This document shows positions 51,756-62,116 of a stretch of 64,000 bases of DNA, one piece after another. The stretch is from an uncultured Bacteroidales bacterium (GTDB lineage Bacteria; Bacteroidota; Bacteroidia; Bacteroidales; UBA932). The stretch is taken from contig CAMCFO010000008.1 of the NCBI GenBank assembly GCA_945874155.1, forward strand, positions 1 through 64,000, written 5' to 3'. Within the stretch, counting starts at the first letter, position 1. Every line of letters starts with the position of its first letter. The notes under the pieces are model-generated. The model did no database searches. It had not been told where the DNA came from and saw only the letters and a program-made list of their open reading frames with translations. Both the position numbers and the translations under genes were made by a program.

Positions 51756-52763
51756 TTATAGGTTCTTTTTCTTTGGTTCAATATTATACTTGGTGACATC
51801 CATACCGAATGACAACTTCATCTTTTCCACGAGAAGGTCGATTTCGTTGAGGGACTTCCTTCCGAAGTTTCTGAACTTCATCAACTCTGCCCTTGAATAG
51901 CTTACGAGGTCTGCAAAGGTGTCGATGTCGGCAGCCTTAAGACAGTTGTAAGCTCTGACTGAAAGCCCCATATCGGAAAGTTTAGTCAGAAGAAGGTGTC
52001 TCATATGGAGCGACTCCTCGTCAAGCTCTTTTGCATCGGACTCGACTGTGCTCTCGAGAGCAAGCTTCTTGTCGTCAGTGAACAGCTTGAAGTGGTAGAT
52101 AAGGATGCTGGCAGCTTCCTGAAGAGCCATATTCGGAGTGATTGAGCCGTCTGTAGTAATCTCAAGGTTCAATTTCTCATAGTCGGTCTTCTGCTCGACA
52201 CGCCAGTTCTCCACTGTCCAGTTGACATTGCGGATAGGGGTGTAGATTGCATCCACCGGAATGGTTCCGATTGGAGTGTTCTCATCCCTATTGTCGTCAG
52301 CCGGCACAAATCCACGACCCTTGGAAACCGTCAGGGAGATTTCGAGTTTCACTGATGGCTCAAGTGTGCAGATGTGGAGGTCCGGATTCAACACCGTGAA
52401 AGAAGACAATCCCTTTGAGATTTCCTCAGCGGTGAATTCTTGTTTGCCGCTGATGACAATGTTTGCTACCTCGGAATCCACAGTCTCAACCATCCTCTTG
52501 AAACGAACCTGCTTGAGGTTGAGGATGATGTCCTGCATTCCCTCAACCACACCCGGAATGGTGGCGAATTCCTGGTTTACACCTGAAATTCTGATTGAGT
52601 TGATAGCAAAACCCTCTAATGAAGACAGGAGGATACGTCTGAGGGCGTTACCGATGGTCTGTCCGTAGCCAGGCTCCAATGGCCTGAACTCGAAGCGTCC
52701 GACGGTATCGGTACCTTCAAGCATAATCACCTTGTCCGGTTTCTGAAATGCTAAGATTGCCAT
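51756..52763 (-). CDS. rpoA: RNA polymerase alpha subunit
   Basis: 335 residues. N-terminal dimerisation domain with [25 protein letters not shown]-terminal domain (about 255-325) with [20 protein letters not shown] and [15 protein letters not shown], the helix-hairpin-helix region that contacts promoter UP elements and activators. Between rpsD and rplQ, the normal alpha operon order. Confidence 0.99.
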   Translation of the reverse strand: MAILAFQKPDKVIMLEGTDTVGRFEFRPLEPGYGQTIGNALRRILLSSLEGFAINSIRISGVNQEFATIPGVVEGMQDIILNLKQVRFKRMVETVDSEVANIVISGKQEFTAEEISKGLSSFTVLNPDLHICTLEPSVKLEISLTVSKGRGFVPADDNRDENTPIGTIPVDAIYTPIRNVNWTVENWRVEQKTDYEKLNLEITTDGSITPNMALQEAASILIYHFKLFTDDKKLALESTVESDAKELDEESLHMRHLLLTKLSDMGLSVRAYNCLKAADIDTFADLVSYSRAELMKFRNFGRKSLNEIDLLVEKMKLSFGMDVTKYNIEPKKKNL

Positions 52764-52784
52764 AATGCTTCTGGTGTTTAAAGA

Positions 52785-53387
52785 TTACTTAGAGTACAAC
52801 TCGACGATGAGCTGCTCGTTGATTGTCTCAGGGATTTCCTCGCGTACAGGAACGTTGAGGTATTTACCTGTGAGAGTCTTCGGGTCAAACTCGAGCCATG
52901 AATATCTGGCTGCGGAAGCTGCGCTCCTTGTAATAACCTCAAGGCTCCTTGACCTTTCCCTTACAGAAATCACATCGCCAGGCTTTACGATAGCGGAAGG
53001 AATGTTGCAAACATCACCGTTGAGCTTGATGTGGCAGTGTGTTACGAGCTGACGTGCAGCTGCCCTTGTAGGGGCGATGCCAAGACGGTAAACGATGTTG
53101 TCCAGACGGGATTCAAGAAGGAAGATAAGATTCTCACCCTTCTGACCCTTCATTCTGGAAGCCTTCTCGTAAAGGTTGCGGAACTGTCTTTCAAGAAGTC
53201 CGTAGGTGTACTTTACTTTCTGCTTCTCCTTGAGCTGGGTACCGTACTCTGATTTTTTCTTTCTCTTGCTTGCGAGACCGTGCTGTCCCGGAGGGAAGTT
53301 TCTCTTTTCGAAATCCTTATCAGTTCCGAAGATCGGCTCGCCGAATTTACGTGCAATTTTGGTGCTTGGTCCAATATATCTTGCCAT
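52785..53387 (-). CDS. rpsD: Ribosomal protein uS4
   Basis: 200 residues; [20 protein letters not shown], then the S4 RNA-binding domain (about 93-155; [20 protein letters not shown]). No N-terminal Cys zinc site, i.e. the C-minus form. Normal position between S11 and RpoA. Confidence 0.99.
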   Translation of the reverse strand: MARYIGPSTKIARKFGEPIFGTDKDFEKRNFPPGQHGLASKRKKKSEYGTQLKEKQKVKYTYGLLERQFRNLYEKASRMKGQKGENLIFLLESRLDNIVYRLGIAPTRAAARQLVTHCHIKLNGDVCNIPSAIVKPGDVISVRERSRSLEVITRSAASAARYSWLEFDPKTLTGKYLNVPVREEIPETINEQLIVELYSK

Positions 53388-53421
53388 AGTAATTCTCCTT
53401 TAGATTGTAAACTGACTAAAA

Positions 53422-53811
53422 TTAAACTTTACGATGGCCCTTAGGACGACATCCGTTGTGCGGCATAGGAGTAACGTCGATAATCTCGGTTACCTCAATT
53501 CCGGCACCGTGGATAGTCCTGATAGCTGACTCACGTCCCGCTCCCGGACCTTTCACATAAGCCTTGACCTTGCGAAGTCCGAGGTCATAGGCAGTCTTTG
53601 CACAATCCTCGGCTGCAACCTGAGCTGCGTAAGGAGTGTTCTTCTTTGAGCCCCTGAAACCGCTCTTTCCTGCAGATGACCAGCTGATCACCTGGCCCTG
53701 GCTGTTGGTCAGGGAAATGATAACGTTGTTGAAGGTTGATGAAATATGAGCCTCGCCACAAGCGTCAACCTTGACAACTCTCTTTTTTGTTGTTGTTGTT
53801 TTCTTTGCCAT
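53422..53811 (-). CDS. rpsK: Ribosomal protein uS11
   Basis: 129 residues; ends [18 protein letters not shown], typical of S11. A Thr/Lys-rich N-terminus [14 protein letters not shown]. Located between S13 and S4. Confidence 0.99.
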   Translation of the reverse strand: MAKKTTTTKKRVVKVDACGEAHISSTFNNVIISLTNSQGQVISWSSAGKSGFRGSKKNTPYAAQVAAEDCAKTAYDLGLRKVKAYVKGPGAGRESAIRTIHGAGIEVTEIIDVTPMPHNGCRPKGHRKV

Positions 53812-53821
53812 AATTCATCGA

Positions 53822-54199
53822 CTATTTGGTTGCCTTCTTCTTGTTTGCAACGGTTTTCTTCTTACCCTTTCTGGTACGGGCGTTGTTCTTGGTGCTCTGT
53901 CCGCGAACAGGGAGACCGAGACGGTGACGGATTCCTCTGTAGCAACCGATATCCATAAGACGCTTGATGTTCATCTGGATGGTTGAACGGAGTTCTCCTT
54001 CGATTTTGTACTCGTTGGCGATGACGCTACGGATGCCCGCAATCTGCTCATCGTTCCAATCACCGCACTTGATGTTATAATCGATGTCCAACTCAGAAAG
54101 AATTTTCCTTGCTGAGCTTCGGCCGATTCCGAAGATATAGGTAAGTCCTATCTCTCCCCTTTTGTTGTTAGGTAAATCAACACCGGCTATTCTTGCCAT
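53822..54199 (-). CDS. rpsM: Ribosomal protein uS13
   Basis: 125 residues; [20 protein letters not shown], and [20 protein letters not shown] near the C-terminus. Lys-rich tail. Follows rpmJ. Confidence 0.99.
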   Translation of the reverse strand: MARIAGVDLPNNKRGEIGLTYIFGIGRSSARKILSELDIDYNIKCGDWNDEQIAGIRSVIANEYKIEGELRSTIQMNIKRLMDIGCYRGIRHRLGLPVRGQSTKNNARTRKGKKKTVANKKKATK

Positions 54200-54234
54200 A
54201 ACTATCTATACTTAAATTGTTAACAAATCAGTGA

Positions 54235-54351
54235 TTATCCCTGGCGCATCTTGAACTTAGGGTTCTTCTTGCAAATCACGTAGAGACGGCCTTTGCGCTT
54301 TACGATCTTGCAGTCCTCGCTGCGCTTCTTTATGGATGTTTTAACTTTCAT
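54235..54351 (-). CDS. rpmJ: Ribosomal protein bL36
   Basis: 38 residues from ATG 54351 to TAA 54235-54237: begins [20 protein letters not shown] and ends NPKFKMRQG. The zinc-binding form has CxxC...C...H; here the first Cys is replaced (RSEDC) and the His is Lys/Phe (PKFK), so this is the zinc-free type common in Bacteroidota. Between infA and rpsM. Confidence 0.97.
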   Translation of the reverse strand: MKVKTSIKKRSEDCKIVKRKGRLYVICKKNPKFKMRQG

Positions 54352-54362
54352 AACTAAAGCTT

Positions 54363-54581
54363 TTATTTATATCTGAAAGAAATTCTTCCTTTTGACAAAT
54401 CATAAGGTGACATTTCAACCCTGACCTTGTCCCCGGGCAGAATCTTGATGTAGTTCATCCTCATCTTTCCGGAAATGTGGGCGATGATGACGTGACCATT
54501 CTCAAGCTCGACCTTGAACATAGCATTCGGCAGAGTCTCAATGATAACGCCTTCCTGTTCAATTGCTGATTGTTTCGGCAT
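54363..54581 (-). CDS. infA: Translation initiation factor IF-1
   Basis: 72 residues, the standard single OB-fold: [20 protein letters not shown], with [19 protein letters not shown]. Lies between map and rpmJ. Confidence 0.98.
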   Translation of the reverse strand: MPKQSAIEQEGVIIETLPNAMFKVELENGHVIIAHISGKMRMNYIKILPGDKVRVEMSPYDLSKGRISFRYK

Positions 54582-54608
54582 AAAATATCACATTAAAATT
54601 TACAAAAA

Positions 54609-55370
54609 CTAACACTCGATAAAATCAAAGGTTGACAGTTGCTCAGCGTGGCCTTTACGAACAACAACCGTAAGCTCAAAGTGTGCTGCATTCTTATGAT
54701 CTGCTGTTCTTACAGCCCAGCCGTTCTTGTCCAAGTACACACTTTTGGATCCGGCATTGATCATAGGTTCTATGCAGATTGTCATTCCGTTGCGGAGCTT
54801 TGGACCCTGACCCTTTCTCCCGTAATTGGGAACTCCCGGGGCTTCGTGCATCCTGGTTCCTATACCGTGGCCTTCCAGCTCACGGACAACTGAAAATCCG
54901 AACGACTCTGCGTACGACTGTACCGCGTGTCCGATGTCACCCACCCTGTTTCCGTCAACAGCCGCCGCAATGCCCTCATAGAGGGATGCTTTGGTCACTT
55001 CAAGGAGTTTGGCAGTCTCAGGATCCACCTCGCCGACAGCGAAGGTGTATGCGGAGTCGCCATTGTAACCCTTGTAGTAGGTTCCGCAATCCACTGAAAC
55101 GATGTCTCCATCCTTAAGGACGTAGTCTGACGGAAAACCGTGGACCACGACATCGTTTACAGAGATGCAGAGCGCTGCCGGAAAACCGTCATATCCGAGG
55201 AAACTCGGCACTGCGCCGTGGTCGCGGATGAAAGTCTCAGCTACCCTGTTCAACTCCAGTGTTGTCACACCCGGGGCGATGATCTTTCCGACCTCTGCCA
55301 ATGTACGGGAAACGAGTATCCCGTTTTCCTTCATCAGCAGTATTTCCTCTTCTGTTTTCGGTGCTACCAT
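54609..55370 (-). CDS. map: Methionine aminopeptidase, type I
   Basis: 253 residues. Removes the N-terminal Met from new proteins. Metal ligands are visible in VSVDCGTYYKGYNGDSAYTF (Asp pair), HGIGTRMHEAPGVPNYG (His) and ICIEPMINAG (Glu). The C-terminal Glu is in AHFELTVVV. Between secY and infA, as is usual. Confidence 0.98.
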   Translation of the reverse strand: MVAPKTEEEILLMKENGILVSRTLAEVGKIIAPGVTTLELNRVAETFIRDHGAVPSFLGYDGFPAALCISVNDVVVHGFPSDYVLKDGDIVSVDCGTYYKGYNGDSAYTFAVGEVDPETAKLLEVTKASLYEGIAAAVDGNRVGDIGHAVQSYAESFGFSVVRELEGHGIGTRMHEAPGVPNYGRKGQGPKLRNGMTICIEPMINAGSKSVYLDKNGWAVRTADHKNAAHFELTVVVRKGHAEQLSTFDFIEC

Positions 55371-55391
55371 CTTCTTCGACTTTAATCAAGA

Positions 55392-56729
55392 TTACATACC
55401 TGAACGTCCTTTCAGACGACCGGTCTTCATCAGTCCGTCATAATGACGCATCAAAAGATAGCTTTCAATCTGCTGGAGGGTGTCAAGCACAACTCCGACG
55501 AGAATCAGGAGGGATGTACCTCCATAGAAGCTCGCGAACTTGTTGTTGACTCCGAGCAGGATTGCAAAAGCCGGGAGAATTGCGATGAAGGCAAGGAAGA
55601 CTGAACCAGGAAGAGTAACTCTTGACATAATGGAGTCAAGATACTCAACGGTTTTCTTTCCAGGCTTCACTCCCGGGATGAATCCGCCGTTCTTGCGCAT
55701 ATCTTCAGCCATCATAGTCGGATTGACGGTGACAGCAGTGTAGAAGAATGTGAAAATGATGACAAGAAAAGCGAAGACCAGATTGTACCATACTCCAGTG
55801 TAGTCACTGAACACAGCTGCAAGACCCCTCGTTGCATCAAAGCGCGAGAAGATGAGCGGGAAGAGCATAAGAGCCTGTGCGAAGATGATTGGCATCACGC
55901 CGGCTGCATTGATCTTCATAGGTATGTACTGGCGCACTCCACCGTACTGTTTGTTTCCAACTACCCTCTTTGCGTACTGTACAGGAACTTTCCTGACTGC
56001 CTGAACGAGAGCGATTGCAGCGATGAATACGAAGAAGAGAACTATCAACTCGAAGATGAGCAGAACTGCTCCACCGAGTGAAGTTCCGAGCTTCGCAGTG
56101 ACTTCGGCAGTGAGGGCGAATGGAAGACGGGCAATGATACCCACCATAATGATGAGTGAAATACCGTTTCCTATTCCGCGGTCAGTTATTCTTTCGCCGA
56201 GCCACATCACGAACATCGTACCTCCGATGAGGATGAGTGTGGAAACAAGGTTGAACCAGAAGTTTGACCAGCCGAGCTGGTTGACTGCTACGAACGCACT
56301 CGCAGGAACCTGCTGGTGCAAAGCAGCCATATAGGCAGGACCCTGGATGCAGAGAATCAGTATGGTCAGATACCTGGTGTACTGATTCATCTTCCGGTGT
56401 CCGCTTTCGCCCTCCATCTGCAACTTGCGGAAGTAAGGTACGAAAACACCAAGAAGCTGGATGACGATGGAAGCCGAGATGTACGGCATCACACCCAGCG
56501 CAAAGATTGAAGCGTTTCCGAAAGCTCCGCCGGAGAACATGTCAAGAAGGCCTACGAGACCCTCCTGAGCGAAGTCCTGCATATTGGCAAGCTGGGAAGC
56601 GTCTATGCCCGGAAGCACTATGAAGCTTCCGAGACGATAGACCAGCAGGAGAAGGAGAGTGTAACCTATCCTGTTCCTAAGCTCCTCAATCTTGAAGATA
56701 TTCTTGATTGTCTGAATGAACTTCTTCAT
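55392..56729 (-). CDS. secY: SecY protein translocase subunit
   Basis: 445 residues with ten hydrophobic helices; IRNIFKIEELRNRIGYTLLLL at the N-terminus and the plug region GAFGNASIFALGVMPYISASI. Central pore of the Sec translocon in the inner membrane. TAATG overlap with rplO. Confidence 0.99.
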   Translation of the reverse strand: MKKFIQTIKNIFKIEELRNRIGYTLLLLLVYRLGSFIVLPGIDASQLANMQDFAQEGLVGLLDMFSGGAFGNASIFALGVMPYISASIVIQLLGVFVPYFRKLQMEGESGHRKMNQYTRYLTILILCIQGPAYMAALHQQVPASAFVAVNQLGWSNFWFNLVSTLILIGGTMFVMWLGERITDRGIGNGISLIIMVGIIARLPFALTAEVTAKLGTSLGGAVLLIFELIVLFFVFIAAIALVQAVRKVPVQYAKRVVGNKQYGGVRQYIPMKINAAGVMPIIFAQALMLFPLIFSRFDATRGLAAVFSDYTGVWYNLVFAFLVIIFTFFYTAVTVNPTMMAEDMRKNGGFIPGVKPGKKTVEYLDSIMSRVTLPGSVFLAFIAILPAFAILLGVNNKFASFYGGTSLLILVGVVLDTLQQIESYLLMRHYDGLMKTGRLKGRSGM

Positions 56730-57178
56730 TATTTCAGAGTATTAGCTTTTCCGCCTGCTGCTTCAATTTTTGCAATGGCGGATTTTGAAAATGCGTTTGC
56801 AGTCACTTCAACAGCCTTGGTGAGAGTGCCGTTGCCGAGAATCTTCACAAGGTCGTTCCTTCCGGCGTAGCCTGCCTCACGGATTGCGTCGAGAGTAATC
56901 ACGCTGAGGTTGTTCTCAGTTGCGATAAGCTCGAGCACGTCAACGTTGATAGCCTTGTACTCCACACGGTTAGGATTGGTGAAGCCGAATTTCGGAAGAC
57001 GTCTCTGAATAGGCATCTGACCGCCTTCGAATCCAGTTTTGCGTGAGTAACCGGAACGAGCCTGTGCTCCCTTGTGTCCACGGGTAGATGTTCCACCGTG
57101 TCCTGAGCCTTCGCCGCGACCGATTCTTTTCTCCCTGCCCCTGGAACCTGCTGCAGGTGTCAAATTGTTCAATTTCAT
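56729..57178 (-). CDS. rplO: Ribosomal protein uL15
   Basis: 149 residues; MKLNNLTPAAGSRGREKRIG and the Gly-rich GRGEGSGHGGTSTRGHKGAQ segment of L15. Its stop overlaps the secY start by one base. Confidence 0.99.
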   Translation of the reverse strand: MKLNNLTPAAGSRGREKRIGRGEGSGHGGTSTRGHKGAQARSGYSRKTGFEGGQMPIQRRLPKFGFTNPNRVEYKAINVDVLELIATENNLSVITLDAIREAGYAGRNDLVKILGNGTLTKAVEVTANAFSKSAIAKIEAAGGKANTLK

Positions 57179-57191
57179 ATTCTGTCCCTCC

Positions 57192-57374
57192 TTATTTTAC
57201 TTCTTCAACAGTTACCAGGTGCTGAACCTTCTCGATCATACCCTTGCTTACAGGGTTGAGCTCGACTTCTACGCTCTGGTGAATTCTGTGGATTCCGAGA
57301 GAAGCAAGATTTGCGATCTGCCTCTTGGTGGCTCCGCTTCTGCTCTTGATCTGGGTGATTTTTACTTTTGCCAT
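57192..57374 (-). CDS. rpmD: Ribosomal protein uL30
   Basis: 60 residues; MAKVKITQIKSRSGATKRQI, with LGIHRIHQSVEVELNPVSKG. Between S5 and L15. Confidence 0.98.
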   Translation of the reverse strand: MAKVKITQIKSRSGATKRQIANLASLGIHRIHQSVEVELNPVSKGMIEKVQHLVTVEEVK

Positions 57375-57388
57375 AATTGTGAGCCTCC

Positions 57389-57907
57389 TTAACCTTTAAA
57401 TACTCTACTCATCGGAATACCGCGGAGACCCGCTACAGTGTAGGCGTCACGCATCTCAGTAAGAGCTGCAACTGTTGCCTTGACGAGGTTGTGAGGGTTG
57501 GATGAACCCTTTGACTTCGCAAGCACGTTGTGGATTCCCACTGACTCGAAAACTACACGCATCGCACCACCGGCCTTTACTCCGGTACCTGGAGCTGCAG
57601 GTTTCATAAACACACGCGCACCACCGAATTTGGCTTCCTGCTCGTGAGGAATAGTGTGGTTGAGAACCGGAACCTTCACAAGGTTCTTCTTTGCATCTTC
57701 CACGCCCTTTGAAATTGCAGTGGTGACCTCGTTGGCTTTGCCAAGACCATAACCTACAACGCCGTTCTCGTCACCAACTACAACAATGGCTGCAAAGCTG
57801 AAGTGACGACCACCCTTGGTAACCTTGGTTACTCTCTGGATGGCAACGAGTCTGTCCTTGAGCTCAAGGTCAGATGTCTTTACTTTCTTAACATTTGTAT
57901 TTGCCAT
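57389..57907 (-). CDS. rpsE: Ribosomal protein uS5
   Basis: 172 residues; [20 protein letters not shown] and [17 protein letters not shown] mark the S5 N-domain, and [16 protein letters not shown] the C-domain. Confidence 0.99.
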   Translation of the reverse strand: MANTNVKKVKTSDLELKDRLVAIQRVTKVTKGGRHFSFAAIVVVGDENGVVGYGLGKANEVTTAISKGVEDAKKNLVKVPVLNHTIPHEQEAKFGGARVFMKPAAPGTGVKAGGAMRVVFESVGIHNVLAKSKGSSNPHNLVKATVAALTEMRDAYTVAGLRGIPMSRVFKG

Positions 57908-57919
57908 AGTCTTTACTTT

Positions 57920-58282
57920 TTAGAATACGAGGCCGCCTTCACGGGCGCCATCTGCCAAACTTTTAACCCTACCGTGATAGAGATAACCGCCACGGTCAAA
58001 TGAGATGGTGGTGATACCCTTGGCGATAGCACGCTCGGCAATCTTCTTGCCTACGAGTGCTGCAGCCTCAACTCCTGTCTTGCCCTTGCAATCCACGATA
58101 AGTTCCTTGTCGTTTGATGCAGCGGCTGCAAGAGTTACACCTTTGAGGTCATCGATAACCTGTGCGTAGATCTGCTTGTTGCTTCTGAACACAACAAGAC
58201 GAGGCCTTTCAGCAGTACCATTGACGACCTTGCGGATACGGTAGTGAATTCTCTTTCTTCTTTCAATTTTATTCAATGCCAT
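57920..58282 (-). CDS. rplR: Ribosomal protein uL18
   Basis: 120 residues; [20 protein letters not shown], then [18 protein letters not shown], ending [17 protein letters not shown]. 5S rRNA-binding protein. Confidence 0.99.
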   Translation of the reverse strand: MALNKIERRKRIHYRIRKVVNGTAERPRLVVFRSNKQIYAQVIDDLKGVTLAAAASNDKELIVDCKGKTGVEAAALVGKKIAERAIAKGITTISFDRGGYLYHGRVKSLADGAREGGLVF

Positions 58283-58296
58283 AACTTAGTCCTCCA

Positions 58297-58857
58297 TTAT
58301 TTAGCGCCTGCTGACTTACCTGCCTTGCGACGAAGTGTCTCGCCTACGAACTTGATACCCTTACCCTTGTATGGTTCAGGCTTGCGGAATGAGCGGATTT
58401 TCGCAGCAACCTGTCCGAGAAGCTGTTTGTCGCAGCTCTTGAGAACGAGCACCGGATTGGCACCCTTCTTCACAGGTTCAGCCTCAGCCTTGATTTCGAC
58501 CGGAAGCATCATATGAATCTCGTGTGAGAAACCGAGTGCGAAAACGAGCATCTGGCCCGCTACGTCCACACGGTAACCGACACCGACAAGTTCCTGCTTA
58601 ACAGTATATCCTTCTGAAACACCTACCACCATATTGTGGATGAGCGCACGGTAAAGACCGTGAAGAGAACGGTGACGAGGAAGATCTGTCGGACGAGTCA
58701 ATTTAACAACATTGTCCTCAACGGTAACAGTGATGTCTGCGTCAACTATCTGACTCAGCTGTCCGAGAGGTCCTTTAACCTTCACCACGTTTCCGGCAGC
58801 AACCTCTACGGTAACACCGGCTGGAAGGTTTACAGGCAATTTACCAATTCTTGACAT
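58297..58857 (-). CDS. rplF: Ribosomal protein uL6
   Basis: 186 residues; MSRIGKLPVNLPAGVTVEVA, ending EPYKGKGIKFVGETLRRKAG, the normal L6 end. Confidence 0.99.
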   Translation of the reverse strand: MSRIGKLPVNLPAGVTVEVAAGNVVKVKGPLGQLSQIVDADITVTVEDNVVKLTRPTDLPRHRSLHGLYRALIHNMVVGVSEGYTVKQELVGVGYRVDVAGQMLVFALGFSHEIHMMLPVEIKAEAEPVKKGANPVLVLKSCDKQLLGQVAAKIRSFRKPEPYKGKGIKFVGETLRRKAGKSAGAK

Positions 58858-58875
58858 TATTCGATAGTTTTTAGA

Positions 58876-59271
58876 TTAATAAACATAGCACAGTACCTCG
58901 CCTCCAACGTTCAGGTCCTTAGCCTCTTTGTCGGTGATGATTCCCTTTGAAGTGGAAATAATCGCGATTCCGAGTCCGTTCAGGACACGTGGAAGGTTCT
59001 CTACATCCACATACTTTCTGAGACCCGGCCTTGAAATGCGCTCTATGCACTTAACGGCTGCGGTCTTGGTCTGAGGATGGTACTTCAGAGCAATTTTGAT
59101 TGTGTTGAAAGGAGTGCCTTCAACTACCTTGTAGCTGAGGATGTAACCTTTCTCGCAAAGGATCTTGGTGATTGCGAGTTTCATCTTGGAAGACGGAACC
59201 TCGACAATCTTCTTGCCTACTGCATAGGCATTGCGGACCCTTGTAAGATAATCTGCAATTGGATCAGTCAT
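58876..59271 (-). CDS. rpsH: Ribosomal protein uS8
   Basis: 131 residues; MTDPIADYLTRVRNAYAVGK, and STSKGIITDKEAKDLNVGGE at the C-terminus. Confidence 0.99.
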   Translation of the reverse strand: MTDPIADYLTRVRNAYAVGKKIVEVPSSKMKLAITKILCEKGYILSYKVVEGTPFNTIKIALKYHPQTKTAAVKCIERISRPGLRKYVDVENLPRVLNGLGIAIISTSKGIITDKEAKDLNVGGEVLCYVY

Positions 59272-59357
59272 TTTTTAATCCTTTTTTGTGGATTGCGACG
59301 CCGTTTGGGCGCCCGATATCCGATTGTTAATAATATGATGTAATAAGTAAGTTCCGA

Positions 59358-59627
59358 TTACCAGCTTGCCTTTCTTACGCCCGGGATGAGACCCTTGCTG
59401 GCCATCTCGCGGAACTGGATACGGCTGATGCCGAACATCCTCATATAACCCTTCGGTCTTCCGGTGAGAGAGCAGCGGTTGTGTATGCGGCAAGGGCTTG
59501 AGTTCTTAGGGAGCTTGTCGAGTGCTGCCCAATCTCCGGCCTCTTTGAGCGCCTGCCTCTTTGCGGCGTATTTAGCAACCAATTTCGCGCGTTTTACTTC
59601 GCGGGCTTTCATTGATTCTTTTGCCAT
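59358..59627 (-). CDS. rpsN: Ribosomal protein uS14
   Basis: 89 residues, the long zinc-free form; [20 protein letters not shown] and [20 protein letters not shown]. An 86-base gap separates it from rpsH, the largest in this stretch. Confidence 0.98.
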   Translation of the reverse strand: MAKESMKAREVKRAKLVAKYAAKRQALKEAGDWAALDKLPKNSSPCRIHNRCSLTGRPKGYMRMFGISRIQFREMASKGLIPGVRKASW

Positions 59628-59639
59628 ATCTTCAGATGT

Positions 59640-60239
59640 TTATTTGTTTTTCTTGAAAGGAAGACCGAATGCTGCGAGAAGAGCATAAGCCTCTTCGTCA
59701 GTCTTGGCCGTTGTCACGAAAGTGATCTCCATTCCGAGAATCTTGGTAATCTTGTCGATGTCGATTTCAGGGAAGATAATCTGCTCCTTGATACCGAGAG
59801 TGTAGTTACCCTTGCCGTCCATCTTCTCTGATATACCGTTAAAGTCACGGATACGTGGAAGAGCGATGCGGATAAGCCTCTCCAGGAACTCGTACATCTT
59901 CACGTTGCGGAGAGTAACCTTTGTTCCGATAGGCATACCCTTACGGAGTTTGAAGTTGGAGATATCCTTCCTGGAAGTGGTCACGATAGCCTTCTGGCCG
60001 GTGATGACGGAAAGTTCCTGCTGAGCCACGTCAACGAGCTTCTTGTCGCCGGTAGCGTCGCCGATACCCTCGTTGATGGTAATCTTCACGAGCTTCGGAA
60101 CCTGCATCACTGTAGAATAACCGAACTGCTTCTGAAGCTTGGCGATAATCTCTTCCTTATAGAGTTTCTTGAGTGCAGGTACATATCCTGCAGGAGTTGT
60201 CTGTGCTGCCGGAGCAGCTGCTGCCTGTTTCTTTGCCAT
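59640..60239 (-). CDS. rplE: Ribosomal protein uL5
   Basis: 199 residues; an Ala/Pro/Gln-rich N-terminal addition of about 18 residues precedes the usual L5 start [40 protein letters not shown] is the L5 core. TAATG overlap with rplX. Confidence 0.98.
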   Translation of the reverse strand: MAKKQAAAAPAAQTTPAGYVPALKKLYKEEIIAKLQKQFGYSTVMQVPKLVKITINEGIGDATGDKKLVDVAQQELSVITGQKAIVTTSRKDISNFKLRKGMPIGTKVTLRNVKMYEFLERLIRIALPRIRDFNGISEKMDGKGNYTLGIKEQIIFPEIDIDKITKILGMEITFVTTAKTDEEAYALLAAFGLPFKKNK

Positions 60240-60553
60240 TACTTAATCTCCTCACCTGATTTTTTGGAAACTCTCACCTTCTTGCCGTCTTCATTGATTT
60301 TGAAGCCAACCCTTGTAGGGCCGCCCTTTGCAGGGTCGATGAGCTGAAGATTGGAAATGTGGATTCCAGCTTCCTGTTTAACAATTCCTCCCTGAGGATT
60401 CTTTGCATTTGGTTTGGTGTGCTTTGAAACCATATTGACGCCCTCTACGATGGCACGGTTCTTTGCCGTGATCACTTCGAGCACCTTGCCGGTCTTGCCT
60501 TTATCGTTACCGGCATTTACATAAACGGTGTCACCTTTTTTAATTCTATTCAT
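60239..60553 (-). CDS. rplX: Ribosomal protein uL24
   Basis: 104 residues; [20 protein letters not shown] is the KOW motif. Confidence 0.99.
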   Translation of the reverse strand: MNRIKKGDTVYVNAGNDKGKTGKVLEVITAKNRAIVEGVNMVSKHTKPNAKNPQGGIVKQEAGIHISNLQLIDPAKGGPTRVGFKINEDGKKVRVSKKSGEEIK

Positions 60554-60566
60554 AACAAATTCAAAA

Positions 60567-60932
60567 TTAGAGGACCTCCGGTGCCAGTGAAACGATTTTC
60601 ATAAAATTTTCGCGAAGCTCTCTTGCAACAGGGCCGAAAATACGGGTTCCACGAACCTCACCCTGGTTGTTGAGAAGCACGCAGGCATTGTCGTCGAAAC
60701 GGATGTAGGAGCCGTCCGGACGACGGATTTCCTTCTTTGTACGCACTACGACAGCCTTGGATACCGATCCCTTCTTGGTGTCACCACCCGGGATGGCAGA
60801 CTTGACTGCAACAACGATCTTGTCGCCTACTTTTGCATAACGGTGGCGGGTACCTCCGAGCACGCGGATGCAGAGAACTTCCTTTGCACCGCTGTTGTCA
60901 GCCACCTGTAAACGTGATTCCTGCTGTATCAT
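60567..60932 (-). CDS. rplN: Ribosomal protein uL14
   Basis: 121 residues; [20 protein letters not shown], ending [12 protein letters not shown]. Confidence 0.99.
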   Translation of the reverse strand: MIQQESRLQVADNSGAKEVLCIRVLGGTRHRYAKVGDKIVVAVKSAIPGGDTKKGSVSKAVVVRTKKEIRRPDGSYIRFDDNACVLLNNQGEVRGTRIFGPVARELRENFMKIVSLAPEVL

Positions 60933-60934
60933 TG

Positions 60935-61189
60935 CTATTTAACTTTTTCTACGATTTCAACTAATCTCCAGTTCTTTGTCTTGCTCAGGTGACGGGTCTC
61001 CATAATGCGGACTGTATCGCCTATGCTGCATTCGTTCTTTTCGTCGTGAGCTACGAACTTGGTGGTCTTCTTGACGAACTTGCCGTACATCGGGTGCATC
61101 TCCTTTGTCTTGACTGCAACCACGATGGATTTGTCCATCTTGTTGCTGACCACTACACCTATTCTTTCCTTACGAAGATTTCTTTCCAT
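60935..61189 (-). CDS. rpsQ: Ribosomal protein uS17
   Basis: 84 residues; [20 protein letters not shown] and [20 protein letters not shown]. Confidence 0.99.
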   Translation of the reverse strand: MERNLRKERIGVVVSNKMDKSIVVAVKTKEMHPMYGKFVKKTTKFVAHDEKNECSIGDTVRIMETRHLSKTKNWRLVEIVEKVK

Positions 61190-61201
61190 AGGAATTCAAA
61201 T

Positions 61202-61396
61202 TTAGTTCTGTTTCTCTTTTTCAGCGAGGACGAACATCATTCTGGCGATATCCACCCTTGCCTTTCTGATTTTTGATGTGTCCTCTAATGGAGAGATGGC
61301 GTGATTCATCTTCATAGAAGAAAGGTTTGCCTTCTCGAGCGCAATGCGGTCACGAAGATCCGCAACTGACATTTCACGTACTTCTGCGATTTTCAT
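61202..61396 (-). CDS. rpmC: Ribosomal protein uL29
   Basis: 64 residues; begins MKIAEVREMSVADLRDRIAL, ends with a helical RKARVDIARMMFVLAEKEKQ. Confidence 0.98.
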   Translation of the reverse strand: MKIAEVREMSVADLRDRIALEKANLSSMKMNHAISPLEDTSKIRKARVDIARMMFVLAEKEKQN

Positions 61397-61414
61397 AATC
61401 TTTTCTCCATTAAA

Positions 61415-61834
61415 TTATTCGACATAGTCGCGGCGAACGACGAACTTCGTGGTTACAGGAAGTTTCTGTGCGCCAAGGCGAAGTGCCTCTTTCGCGATTT
61501 CCATTGGAACTCCTTCGGCTTCGATGAGGATACGTCCTGGAGTAACAGGGCAAACAAATCCTTCCGGATTACCCTTACCTTTACCCATTCGGACTTCGGC
61601 CGGTTTCCTTGTGTATGGCTTGTCTGGGAAGATCCTGATCCAGATTTTACCTTCACGCTTCATATAACGTGACACTGCCTGACGGGCAGCCTCAATCTGA
61701 CGACCTGTAAGCCAACAATTCTCGAGAGTCTTGATGCCGAAAGATCCGAACGCGAGCTGGTTGCCTCTCTGGGCAAGTCCTTTCATACGGCCTTTCTGCT
61801 GCCTCCTAAATTTTGTTTTCTTTGGTTGTAACAT
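61415..61834 (-). CDS. rplP: Ribosomal protein uL16
   Basis: 139 residues; [40 protein letters not shown] and [20 protein letters not shown]. First gene of the cluster here; in most Bacteroidota rpsC would precede it, but the upstream sequence instead holds a promoter and a divergent gene. Confidence 0.99.
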   Translation of the reverse strand: MLQPKKTKFRRQQKGRMKGLAQRGNQLAFGSFGIKTLENCWLTGRQIEAARQAVSRYMKREGKIWIRIFPDKPYTRKPAEVRMGKGKGNPEGFVCPVTPGRILIEAEGVPMEIAKEALRLGAQKLPVTTKFVVRRDYVE

Positions 61835-61927
61835 CGCTTTATTACTTTTGAATTAAAAATACAAGCTAAAACCCTAAATCCCTGAGTATCAATATCTTAG
61901 GCGTATTTCACCCCGAAATTTGGACTG

Positions 61928-61957
61928 CAAAGATACAAAAAATTTCTGAATACCAAA
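61928..61957 (-). promoter_or_regulatory. Promoter of the L16-to-L17 operon
   Basis: On the minus strand TTTG (61954-61957), an 18-base spacer and TATCTTTG (61928-61935): a near-consensus promoter 94 bases upstream of rplP. The leader is AT-rich with no clear hairpin. Confidence 0.75.
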
Positions 61958-62100
61958 CTATTTTTCAATAATTTTTCAACTTTTTTGACGTGGCTTTGAA
62001 ACACTCAATTGACGTATTTTCAACACTTTACAGAGATTGATGAAAAAAAGTTAGAGCAATTTTTGACGAAGCACGAAACCCCATATTCAGGAGGATTGTC

Positions 62101-62108
62101 TATCTTTG
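62101..62108 (+). promoter_or_regulatory. -7 element just before the DUF4294 gene
   Basis: TATCTTTG ends 8 bases before the ATG at 62117, so the transcript would be almost leaderless. It also shows that the longer open frame from 62009 is not the true start. Confidence 0.6.
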
Positions 62109-62116
62109 CAGAAACT

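Noticed and set aside
62009..62116. 36-codon N-terminal extension of the DUF4294 protein
   Set aside because: It contains the -7 promoter box and precedes a good signal peptide start, so it is not translated.
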